Assembly: GCA_030841245.1 (NCBI GenBank)
Contig: JAVEDG010000186.1
Span: 1 to 17,204 of the forward strand
DNA from: Actinomycetota bacterium
GTDB taxonomy: Bacteria > Actinomycetota > Actinomycetes > JACCUZ01
Length of the DNA: 17,204 nt
Reading direction: 5' to 3'
The notes beneath the pieces are model-generated. The model saw only the letters and a program-made list of their open reading frames with translations. It was not told the DNA's origin and made no database searches. Both the position numbers and the translations under genes were made by a program. This document shows positions 8,176 to 15,323 of the stretch, one piece after another. Position 1 is the stretch's first letter. Each line of letters starts with the position of its first letter.

Positions 8176-9336
8176 ATGACCGAGCGAGGGAGCACTACCG
8201 ACGACATCCGCTTCAACGTCCCTGCCCTGGAGGGCCGGGAGCTGGAGTACATGCAGCAGGCAGTCACCGCGGGCCACACCTCCGCCGGCGGGCCGTTCTC
8301 CAAGCAGGCGGCCGAGGTGCTACAGGCGGAGACCGGTGCCGAGGAGGTGCTGCTCACCACGTCGTGCACGTCGGCCCTCGAGCTGTCCGCCATGCTGCTC
8401 GACCTCCAGCCGGGAGACACCGTCGTCGTCCCGTCGTTCACCTTCACCTCCAGCGCGCTGGCGTTCGCGCGCGAGGGCGCGAAGATCGTCTTCTGCGACA
8501 TCGAGCCGCAGACGCTTGGTCTCGACCCGGCGCACCTGGAGTCGCTGCTCGACGACTCGGTGCGTGCCGTGGTCCCCGTCCACTACGCCGGCGTCGCGTG
8601 CGACATGGAGGGCCTCGGAAAGGCCCTCGAAGGACGACCGGACGTCGCCGTCGTCGAGGACAACGCGCATGGGCTGTTCGGTCGCTGGCAGGGCCGTCGG
8701 CTCGGCCACCTCGGCAGGTTCGCGACCCTGAGCTTCCACGAGACCAAGAACATCATCTGCGGTGAGGGCGGGGCGCTGCTCGTCAACGAGGGCCGCGACG
8801 TCGACCGGGCGCGCGTGCTCTACGACAAGGGCACCAACCGGCGGGCCTTCTTCCTCGGCCAGGTCGACAAGTACTCCTGGATGGACACCGGCTCGTCCTT
8901 CGGCCTGTCCGACCTGCTCGCCGGCTACCTGTTCGGCCAGCTCGAGCAGCGCGAGGTCATCCAGGCCAAGCGGCGCACGGTGTTCGACCGGTACGCCGCG
9001 ATGCTGTCACCACACGTGGCCGACCGGGGCATCAGTCTGCCCGTCGTACCCCCGGACCGCGAGTCGGCCTACCACATGTTCTACGTGTTGCTGCCCGACC
9101 GGGCGACCCGCGACGACGCGCTCCAAGGGATGCGCTCGCTCGGTGTGCAGCCGACGTTCCACTACGTGCCGTTGCACAGCTCGGTCGGCGGCCGGAAGGT
9201 CGCCGCCCGTGCGGTCGACTGCCCGGTCACCGACGACATCAGCGGTCGCCTCATGCGGCTGCCGTTCCACAACAACCTCACCGAGGCGCAGAGCGAGCGG
9301 GTCGTCGCCGCCCTGCTCAGCTCGGTTCCGGCGTAG
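8176..9336 (+). CDS. wecE: WecE/RffA-type dTDP-4-keto-6-deoxyglucose 4-aminotransferase (DegT/DnrJ/EryC1 family)
   Basis: A PLP-dependent, 386-residue sugar aminotransferase that should convert dTDP-4-keto-6-deoxy-D-glucose to a dTDP-4-amino-4,6-dideoxyhexose using glutamate. It aligns by eye along its whole length with E. coli WecE: GRELEYMQQA near 20-29, LTTSCTSALELSAMLLDLQPGD (60-81), the strand VPVHYAGVACDM (133-144), the PLP-binding ED-x-A-x-G at 161-166 (EDNAHG), SFHETKN with the Schiff-base lysine K191, and GTNR, GQVDKY, MFYVLL and FHYVPLHS. That pattern favours the dTDP-Fuc4N branch; dTDP-Qui4N (VioA-like) is the alternative. Start ATG 8176 is preferred to TTG 8170. Its substrate is the product of RmlA plus RmlB, both encoded 5-7 kb downstream. 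Its 3' end overlaps the convergent flippase gene by 20 bp. Confidence 0.88.
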   Translation: MTERGSTTDDIRFNVPALEGRELEYMQQAVTAGHTSAGGPFSKQAAEVLQAETGAEEVLLTTSCTSALELSAMLLDLQPGDTVVVPSFTFTSSALAFAREGAKIVFCDIEPQTLGLDPAHLESLLDDSVRAVVPVHYAGVACDMEGLGKALEGRPDVAVVEDNAHGLFGRWQGRRLGHLGRFATLSFHETKNIICGEGGALLVNEGRDVDRARVLYDKGTNRRAFFLGQVDKYSWMDTGSSFGLSDLLAGYLFGQLEQREVIQAKRRTVFDRYAAMLSPHVADRGISLPVVPPDRESAYHMFYVLLPDRATRDDALQGMRSLGVQPTFHYVPLHSSVGGRKVAARAVDCPVTDDISGRLMRLPFHNNLTEAQSERVVAALLSSVPA

Positions 9337-10585
9337 GCGCGCCCTTTGGCGGGCCGGCCATCGCGAGCAGCGCGACGAAGGCGACCGCCTCGGCCACCAC
9401 GAACGTCGAGACCACCCGGTCCAGGCTGCCGCCCTGCCAGGCCAGCGCCCAGACCGCCGCGACGGCGACGGCGACGAGCCATCCCGCCGTCGCCCGACGG
9501 GGCCGGCCGTAGGCGAGCAGCACCAGCAGCAGGCAAAGGCTGCCCAGCGCCAGGGACGTGCCGACGCCGAGCAGGGCCAGCGCGGAGGACGCCAGGTGGA
9601 CGTCGGACCCGAAGATCGCGCGCAGCACCGGACCGAGCACGCTCAACCCGAGCACGGCGGCGACGGCGGCCGCCACGATCACGAACAGCGTCACCAGCCG
9701 CCGTACCGAGTGCAGCCCGCCGGCGCCTCGTACCGCGCGCGTGGTGAGCAGCTGGGTCAGCTGGGGGGTGACGCCCAGCGCCACCAGGTAGGGCGCCCGC
9801 CACACGGCCAGTGCTACGAACACGGCGGTGACCTCGCGTGGCCGGCCGCCTACGAGCCCCAGCAGCACCGGGGACCCGGTGAGCACGATCTGCGAGATCA
9901 GCGAGCCGCCCGCGATCCCGGACATGATCGAGAATGGGTGAGGCCCCGTCGCCGGGCGCCCCGGCTCCCGACGGAACGTCAGCGCCGATCGCCAGACCAG
10001 CACCATGAGCGAGCCCGCCACGAGCGCAGCACCGTAAGCGGGCGCCGTCGCGCCGGCCGCGGCAGCCACCAGGGCGAGCACCACCCGTAGGGCGTTCTCG
10101 CCGGCCATCGCGACCGCGGTCGACGAGAACCGGCCGCGGCCGGAGAGCCCGCCGCGCACCAGCCCGGTCAGGCAGGAGCCGAGGGTGACGGCGCCGAGCA
10201 TCACCGGGAACAGCGCGTCGCCGCGATGGAAGAGCTGGTCCCTGGCCAGGTAGGACCCGAGGCCCGTGACCAGCCCGAGGCCGAGGCTGGCCTGCCAGAT
10301 CCGCGCCAGCGACCGGGCGACGGTGTCCTCGCTGCCCTCGGCCGCCAGCGTCCGGACGACCCAGTGCTGGAGCGGGAACGTGAGCACCGCGGCCGCCGCG
10401 GACCAGTACGTCCACAGCACCGAGACCGGCGCGGCCGCCGCCGCACCGAGCGCCCGGGTGGTGATCAGGAAGAACAGATAGGCGAGGAGGCCGTTCGCGC
10501 CGCTTCCCACGGCCAGTGCGGCCGAGTCCCGGGCCGTACGGCGGCGGGCCGGCTCGCCTGCGGACACGCGGCGGAAGCGCCTCAT
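9317..10585 (-). CDS. Wzx/MATE-like polysaccharide flippase-type membrane protein
   Basis: A polytopic inner-membrane protein of 422 residues with about 12 hydrophobic segments and short Arg-rich loops, the layout of the MOP/PST superfamily (Wzx, MurJ). After a basic N-terminus (MRRFRRVSAGEPARRRTAR) comes a first helix with ANGLLAYLFFLITTRALG, which is typical of this family. It probably moves a lipid-linked sugar across the membrane. The ATG at 10585-10583 is chosen: the frame is open further, but the upstream extension is hydrophilic, unlike the family, and would overlap the start of the divergent glycosyltransferase. No ribosome site is clear. It is convergent with the aminotransferase gene (20-bp overlap of coding ends) and divergent from the GT2 gene. 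Family is confident; the transported molecule is inferred. Confidence 0.75.
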   Translation of the reverse strand: MRRFRRVSAGEPARRRTARDSAALAVGSGANGLLAYLFFLITTRALGAAAAAPVSVLWTYWSAAAAVLTFPLQHWVVRTLAAEGSEDTVARSLARIWQASLGLGLVTGLGSYLARDQLFHRGDALFPVMLGAVTLGSCLTGLVRGGLSGRGRFSSTAVAMAGENALRVVLALVAAAAGATAPAYGAALVAGSLMVLVWRSALTFRREPGRPATGPHPFSIMSGIAGGSLISQIVLTGSPVLLGLVGGRPREVTAVFVALAVWRAPYLVALGVTPQLTQLLTTRAVRGAGGLHSVRRLVTLFVIVAAAVAAVLGLSVLGPVLRAIFGSDVHLASSALALLGVGTSLALGSLCLLLVLLAYGRPRRATAGWLVAVAVAAVWALAWQGGSLDRVVSTFVVAEAVAFVALLAMAGPPKGAPTPEPS

Positions 10586-10725
10586 GCTGCGGCCGACCGC
10601 GGGTGTGCCTCGGCTATCATCAGCGAGGACACTACCGACGGGCAACGCCCCGGCCGCACCGATCACTTCTCCGGGTGGATCTGGTGAACTCCGACGCTGC
10701 ACTCGACCCCGAGGACGAGCGAGCC
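10586..10725. promoter_or_regulatory. divergent intergenic control region, flippase / GT2
   Basis: The 140 bp between the flippase ATG (-) and the GT2 ATG (+) must hold both promoters. On the plus strand TATCAT at 10615-10620 is a good -10 match (TANNNT), with no clear -35 box. A GAGG (10711-10714) lies 11 nt before the GT2 ATG. No operator repeat stands out. Confidence 0.35.
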
Positions 10726-11694
10726 ATGCTGACCCAGCCCGAGCGATCACGCGAGCGACTGGATCGCACCACCTTCACCTACTCAGTGGTCATTCCGGTC
10801 TACAACAGCGAGACCGTGGTCGGGACCACCATCGACCGGGTCGTCGAGGTGTTCGAGCAGGCCGGCCTGAAGTACGAGCTGATCCTGGTCAACGACGGCA
10901 GCAGCGACGACAGCTGGTGGGTCATCGCCGACAAGGCCAGAGCCAACCCGTGCCTGGTCGCGCTCAACCTGCTGCACAACTACGGCCAGCACAACGCGAA
11001 CCTCGCGGGTCTGCGCGAGTCGACCGGTGACTACGTCATCACCATGGACGACGACATGCAGAACCCTCCTGACCAGGTGCTGCGCCTCATCGACACCGCG
11101 ATGCTCGGCCACGACGCCGTCTTCGGCGATTTCGAGCGCAAGCAGGCTGCCGGCCCCCGTCGGCTCGGCAGCAAGGCGATCGGACTGATCAACCGGCGGA
11201 TCTTCGGCCAGCCCGACGACCTGGTGGTCTCCAACTTCCGGATCCTGCGGCGCGACGTCGTGACCCGCATCTGCGCGTCCCGCACGGCCTATCCCTACAT
11301 CACGGGCCAGGCCCTGCTGTACTCCCGCGACCGGGCGAACGTGACCGTGCGGCACGACCCGCGTTCGAGCGGGAAGAGCAACTACAGCCCGTTGCGCATC
11401 GCCCGGCTCGTCATGACGATCCTTTTCAGCTACTCCTCGTACCCGTTGCGACTGCTCGGCTACGTCGGCTTCTGCATCGCGGGCGCCAGCTTCGTCTACG
11501 GCTTCATCTACCTCATCCACGGGGCGTTCGGGTCCAGCCACGTGCGTGGTTGGACCACCTTGGTGGTCCTCCTGTCCATCTTCAACGGCTTCATCATCGC
11601 CATGCTGTCCATGCTCGGCGAGTACGTCGTACGGACCCTGAGCGCGGTGAGCGACAAGGACTCGTACCACGTCATCGAGCGGGTCTCGGGGTGA
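10726..11694 (+). CDS. ArnC/GtrB-like polyprenyl-phosphate glycosyltransferase (GT2 with two C-terminal membrane helices)
   Basis: A 322-residue membrane-anchored GT2 enzyme predicted to load a nucleotide-activated sugar onto polyprenyl phosphate at the cytoplasmic face. The GT-A domain has YSVVIPVYNSE (19-29), ELILVNDGSSDDSW (51-64), NYGQHNANLAGL (85-96) and the metal-binding DDDMQNPPDQ (108-117). NYGQH and QNPP match ArnC and related dolichol/undecaprenyl-phosphate transferases. GKSNYSPLRIARL (216-228) precedes two transmembrane helices (about 241-262 and 276-300), and LGEYVVR follows the second, as in GtrB/ArnC. The frame is open upstream; GTG 10684 is an alternative start, but homology begins after the ATG at 10726. 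The stop overlaps the sulfotransferase start (GTGA). Sugar donor is not proven; dTDP-Fuc4N is the pathway-based guess. Confidence 0.88.
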   Translation: MLTQPERSRERLDRTTFTYSVVIPVYNSETVVGTTIDRVVEVFEQAGLKYELILVNDGSSDDSWWVIADKARANPCLVALNLLHNYGQHNANLAGLRESTGDYVITMDDDMQNPPDQVLRLIDTAMLGHDAVFGDFERKQAAGPRRLGSKAIGLINRRIFGQPDDLVVSNFRILRRDVVTRICASRTAYPYITGQALLYSRDRANVTVRHDPRSSGKSNYSPLRIARLVMTILFSYSSYPLRLLGYVGFCIAGASFVYGFIYLIHGAFGSSHVRGWTTLVVLLSIFNGFIIAMLSMLGEYVVRTLSAVSDKDSYHVIERVSG

Positions 11695-12437
11695 CCAAGC
11701 ACCTCCTCGTGATCGGCGCGCAGCGCTGCGGCACCACCTACCTGCATCATCTGCTCGAGGACCACCCGCAGATCGCGATGGCTCGACCGACCCGTCCGGA
11801 GCCCAAGTTCTTCCTGCACCCCGAGCAGGTCGTGCGCGGCTACGAGTGGTACCGGCAGACGTACTTCGGTCATGCCGGCGACGCAGTCCTGCTCGGCGAG
11901 AAGAGCACGAGCTACCTCGAATACGCCGTCGCCGCCGACCGGGCCGCCGATCTGCTCGGCGACCCGCAGGTCCTGGTGATGCTGCGCGACCCCGTCGAGC
12001 GGGCCGTCTCCAACTGGCGGTTCAGCAGCTCGCACGGCCTCGAGGAGCGGCCACTGAGCGACGCGCTGGCCGACAACCTTTTGGGGTCGCGCGACTGGGA
12101 CCCCGAGCGCACCTCGGTCTCGCCGTTCGCCTACCTCGAGCGCGGCCGCTACATCGACTACCTCGAGCCATGGTGGGCGAGGTTCCCCGACTCGCTGCAC
12201 GTCGTGCTGCTGCCGGAGCTGGTCGCCGGACCGGCGGCGGCGCGGGCCCTCTTCGAGGAGATCGGGGTGGCTCCCGCACACGAGCCCCACGGGTTCGACA
12301 CCGCGGTCAACAGCATCGGTGGAACGGCTCCGGACCTGCCGTCCGACCTGCTCGACGACCTCAGCGGCTACTTCGCCGACAGCGACGCCCGCCTGGCCGC
12401 GCGACTGGGGAGAGCGCTGCCCTGGCGCACACCCTGA
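11691..12437 (+). CDS. PAPS-dependent carbohydrate sulfotransferase
   Basis: A 248-residue cytosolic sulfotransferase. The 5'-phosphosulfate loop is IGAQRCGTTYLHHLL (8-22), with G9 to T16 binding the PAPS phosphosulfate. LGEKSTSYLEYA follows (68-79), and the 3'-phosphate motif is VMLRDPVERAVSNWRF (96-111), with R99 and S107 as the expected contacts. This pattern matches the heparan-sulfate/NodH-like carbohydrate group rather than cytosolic aryl sulfotransferases. The frame is open upstream inside the GT2 gene, but GTG 11691 is preferred: it overlaps the GT2 stop by 4 nt (GTGA) and sits directly before the conserved strand TKHLLVIGAQ. The overlap implies co-translation and a shared glycan. The product is inferred to be a sulfated envelope sugar or glycolipid. 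The gene is convergent with the GT-C gene, 21 bp apart. Confidence 0.88.
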   Translation: MTKHLLVIGAQRCGTTYLHHLLEDHPQIAMARPTRPEPKFFLHPEQVVRGYEWYRQTYFGHAGDAVLLGEKSTSYLEYAVAADRAADLLGDPQVLVMLRDPVERAVSNWRFSSSHGLEERPLSDALADNLLGSRDWDPERTSVSPFAYLERGRYIDYLEPWWARFPDSLHVVLLPELVAGPAAARALFEEIGVAPAHEPHGFDTAVNSIGGTAPDLPSDLLDDLSGYFADSDARLAARLGRALPWRTP

Positions 12438-12458
12438 ACGGACCCGGCCGTCCTGCGT

Positions 12459-14201
12459 TCAGCCTGACTTGTTCCACGGCGACAGCGGGTGCTGCGCGTT
12501 CTTCCTGGCGATCTCCGCGGCGCTGTCCGCACCGACCTGTCGGTAGAGGCGTTCGAGGAGCTGGTGAGCACGTCCGACATCGCCCTGCCGGGCGATCAGG
12601 CCCATGGCGGCGAAGGTCCAGCTGTAGCCGAGCGACGGGCTCATGGCCCGGCGGAACTCCATCGCCGCCTGCAGCGCGCCCCTTCGACCGGTCTGGCCGT
12701 CGGTGGGTCGATAGAGCGCGAACCGGTCGAAGCGCTCCACCGTCCACCCATCGATGTGGACGGCCCACGGCTTGGCCGGCAGGTCGCACACCGCGGAGCC
12801 GCACTGGCTGTCGAGCAGCAGGATGTAGATCGGCTGGCCGCGGTCCGGGATCCGTCCCACGTGGGGCGTCGTGCTGTGCACCGAGACGACGCGCGGGTGC
12901 TTCCCCATCCAGCGCGGGCTGCCCAGGAAGGACTGCTGCCACTGCCCCGGTTCGGTCGGGTTGTTGTAGAGGACGGTGGCGTTGCAAGGGACCTCGCTCG
13001 TGAGGACATGACTGGCCAGCGCGAAGTCCGCGGCTTCCTTGCCGAACACCACCTTCGCGGTGGCCGGCAGCTGCCCCAGCACGACCGCGCCGAGCAGCAG
13101 CGCTGTGAACACCTGCACCCTGCGAGGCGTCCGAGACCCTGCCTCGCCGATGGCGACTGTTGCCACAGCGCTGGCCACCAGCGCGAGGACGGGCACAAAG
13201 AAGTAGGCGTGGCGTGGGCGGTACGGCAGCAGCGAGTAACGGATCTCGATGTAGTAGAGGACCGCGAAGGCGATCGGCGCGAGAGCCAGCGGCAGGAAGA
13301 ACCACCACGACAAGAGCCGGCGCCTGGCCGCAGGGATGAGCAGAGACGTGAGGAGCAGCAGCAGCGTGAGCGGCCGGAGCGGGAACCACTCGCCGAGGAT
13401 CGGCACCACCACCGTGACGAGCTTCTTCATGCCGCTCGGGCTCGACGTGATGGCGTCGAGCAGGTTGGTCTGCGCGATCCCGCTCGCCGAGGACTTCAGC
13501 TGCCGGTACATCGGATAGGCGACGAAGAGCATCGCGAGCCAGCTGATCGCGACCACCGGGAGAATCTCCGCCCAAGTGCGTCGCTTGCGCCACGCGAGCA
13601 CGGTGAGTCCGAGCCCGGTGGTGGCGAGCAGCACGCTCGGCTCGGGCACCCGGGTGAGCGGCAACGCGACCGCCACGACCGCAAGGAGCGCCAGCCAGCG
13701 CCGCTGCCGGTCGTCCAGCCAACGCTGGGCCGCGTAACAGAAGAGGATCATGAGGAACAGCGGGGTCGCGTAGGGCCGGTCGTACGGCGAGAACCGCACC
13801 ATCAGCGGGCTCGTGGCGACGATCAGGAGTCCGATCGCCCCGCCCCACTCGGTGCGCAGTCGTCGAAGCAGCAGGGCCAGGAACACGAGGGTGCCAATGC
13901 CGGCCAGGATCGGCAGCAGCCGCTGCTGCCACAGCCCCTTCCCGAGAACTGCCTGCACCAGCGTGCCGACCAACGGGTCGAGCGGCGGCTGCCGGGTAGC
14001 CGACACGATCGCGTGGACGTCCAAGCTGCCGTACGGCCGGATCTGCTGGATCTCGTTCTGGTTCAGCGGCTGGTGCAGACCGGTGATCACGATCAGGATC
14101 GACCCGATCACCACGGCACTGAGGTAGCCCCACGCGTCGGGAACGGCGGTGTGGACGGTCCGGCGAAGGGCGGGCGCGTCACGGGTGAGAACCCCGGTCA
14201 T
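12459..14201 (-). CDS. GT-C type membrane glycosyltransferase-like protein (GT39/ArnT-like architecture)
   Basis: A 580-residue integral membrane protein. TM1 spans about 26-41. The first outer loop holds NQNEIQQIRPYG (47-58), with E50 where GT39/GT83 enzymes carry their catalytic Asp/Glu, then RQPPLDPLVG (70-79), resembling the HPPL-type motif of that superfamily. About ten more hydrophobic segments follow to about residue 390. The C-terminal ~190 residues are soluble, with three nearby Cys (SEVPCNA; DSQCGSAVCDLP), consistent with an outer-face domain holding a disulfide. It would use a polyprenyl-phosphate sugar to glycosylate an outer acceptor. The ATG at 14201 is chosen over an upstream one because AGGAG (14206-14210) lies just before it and TM1 follows correctly. 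Family membership is by architecture and loop motifs only. Confidence 0.65.
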   Translation of the reverse strand: MTGVLTRDAPALRRTVHTAVPDAWGYLSAVVIGSILIVITGLHQPLNQNEIQQIRPYGSLDVHAIVSATRQPPLDPLVGTLVQAVLGKGLWQQRLLPILAGIGTLVFLALLLRRLRTEWGGAIGLLIVATSPLMVRFSPYDRPYATPLFLMILFCYAAQRWLDDRQRRWLALLAVVAVALPLTRVPEPSVLLATTGLGLTVLAWRKRRTWAEILPVVAISWLAMLFVAYPMYRQLKSSASGIAQTNLLDAITSSPSGMKKLVTVVVPILGEWFPLRPLTLLLLLTSLLIPAARRRLLSWWFFLPLALAPIAFAVLYYIEIRYSLLPYRPRHAYFFVPVLALVASAVATVAIGEAGSRTPRRVQVFTALLLGAVVLGQLPATAKVVFGKEAADFALASHVLTSEVPCNATVLYNNPTEPGQWQQSFLGSPRWMGKHPRVVSVHSTTPHVGRIPDRGQPIYILLLDSQCGSAVCDLPAKPWAVHIDGWTVERFDRFALYRPTDGQTGRRGALQAAMEFRRAMSPSLGYSWTFAAMGLIARQGDVGRAHQLLERLYRQVGADSAAEIARKNAQHPLSPWNKSG

Positions 14202-14327
14202 TGAACTCCTGAGAAGGCTTTGGCGCCCTGCGAAGGGCCCGATGGCGGGCGCGACGAAGCGCGCAAAGGCTAGCAGCCGACCGCGCCCGGCCGGTGGCAC
14301 GAGACGCGGTGCGGCGGCGGTTTCAGG
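14202..14327 (-). promoter_or_regulatory. gap between rmlB and the GT-C gene: hairpin and ribosome site
   Basis: 126 bp separate the rmlB stop from the GT-C start. It holds AGGAG (14206-14210) just before the GT-C ATG and a GCCCT/AGGGC hairpin with a 4-nt loop (14225-14238). The hairpin would lie in the 5' leader of GT-C if transcription starts near the TAGCCT on the minus strand around 14265-14275. Evidence for a promoter is weak. Confidence 0.3.
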
Positions 14328-15298
14328 TCACCGCTTGAGCGGCTCCCACCAGTCCCGGTGCTGGTGGTACCAGCGCACCGTCTCGGCGAGGCCGGTCTCG
14401 AAGGGCACCCTGGGCTCGTAACCGAGCTGCGAGCTGATCTTGTCGATGGCCACCGAGTAGCGGCGGTCGTGGCCCAACCGGTCGGTCACCATCTCCACCG
14501 AGTCCCAGCCGGCGCCGCAGGCAGCGAGCAGCGCCTCGGTGAGCTCGCGGTTGCTGAGCTCGGTGCCCCCACCGATGTTGTAGATCTCACCCGCGCCACC
14601 CTTGTCGAGCACCAGCTGGATCCCGTGGCAGTGATCGTCGACGTGCAGCCAGTCGCGCACGTTCAGGCCGTCGCCGTACAGCGGGACCTTGTAGCCGTCC
14701 ATGAGGTTGGTGACGAACAGCGGGATGACCTTCTCGGGGTACTGGTAGGGCCCGTAGTTGTTGGAGCAACGCGTGATCGAGACGTCGAGCCCGTGGGTCC
14801 GGTGGTAGGCCCGCGCGATCAGGTCACTGCTCGCCTTGGATGCGCTGTACGGCGAGTTGGGCTCGAGCAGCATCTCCTCCGACCAGGACCCGGTCGGGAT
14901 CGAGCCGTAGACCTCGTCGGTCGACACATGCACGAACTTGGCGACCCCGTGACGTCGAGCGGCCCGAGCAGGGTCTGGGTGCCCACCACGTTGGTGGCGA
15001 CGAAGTGCGCCGCGCCGGCGATGGAACGGTCGACGTGCGACTCGGCGGCGAAGTGGACCACGGCGTCGTGGCCGGCCATCACGTCGGAGACCACGTCCGG
15101 GTCGACGATGTCGCCGCGGACGAAGGTCAGCCGCGCCGACTCGGCCACCGGCGCGAGATTCTGCATGTTCCCGGCGTACGTGAGGTTGTCCAGCACCGTC
15201 ACGTCGGCGTCCGCCAGGGAGGGATAGGAACCCGAGAGGACACTGCGGACGAAGTGGGACCCGATGAACCCGGCACCACCGGTGATTAGCAGTCTCAT
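14328..15298 (-). pseudogene. rmlB: dTDP-glucose 4,6-dehydratase, interrupted by a one-base frameshift
   Basis: RmlB converts dTDP-glucose to dTDP-4-keto-6-deoxy-D-glucose, using bound NAD. Residues 1-111 read in one frame from the ATG at 15298: MRLLITGGAGFIGSHF (Rossmann loop), VLDNLTYAGNMQNL and HFAAESHVDRSI, to VVGTQTLL. From about 14965 the match continues only in another frame: AARRHGVAKFVHVSTDEVYG (catalytic T-D-E), then YSASKASSD (catalytic Tyr and Lys), RCSNNYGPYQYPEK and WLHVDDHC to the stop at 14328. The 971-nt span is one base short of 324 codons, so a single base has been lost near GGGCC (minus strand, about 14961-14966). All active-site residues survive, so the break is recent or a sequencing error. 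Restored, the protein would be 323 residues, normal for RmlB. It is divergent from rmlA with 25 bp between start codons. Confidence 0.9.
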
Positions 15299-15306
15299 GT
15301 GGGCGA

Positions 15307-15316
15307 ACTCTAGGGT
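15307..15316. promoter_or_regulatory. shared symmetric -10 element driving rmlB (-) and rmlA (+)
   Basis: ACTCTAGGGT contains TAGGGT on the plus strand (15311-15316), 7 nt before the rmlA ATG. On the minus strand it contains TAGAGT (15312-15307), 8 nt before the rmlB ATG. The two hexamers overlap across a central CTAG, so one short near-palindrome can open in both directions. Spacing predicts leaderless or near-leaderless mRNAs both ways. Only 25 bp separate the start codons, leaving little room for any other arrangement. Confidence 0.5.
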
Positions 15317-15323
15317 ACCGGCC

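Noticed and set aside
10586..10750. 55-residue N-terminal extension of the flippase
   Set aside because: It overlaps the start of the divergent GT2 gene and is hydrophilic, unlike the family.
12438..12458. Possible bidirectional terminator between the sulfotransferase and GT-C genes
   Set aside because: Only a 4-bp GGAC/GTCC stem is possible; too weak to call.
12489..14204. 571-codon plus-strand open frame opposite the GT-C gene
   Set aside because: Hydrophilic His/Arg/Glu-rich mirror of a membrane protein; no ribosome site or homology.
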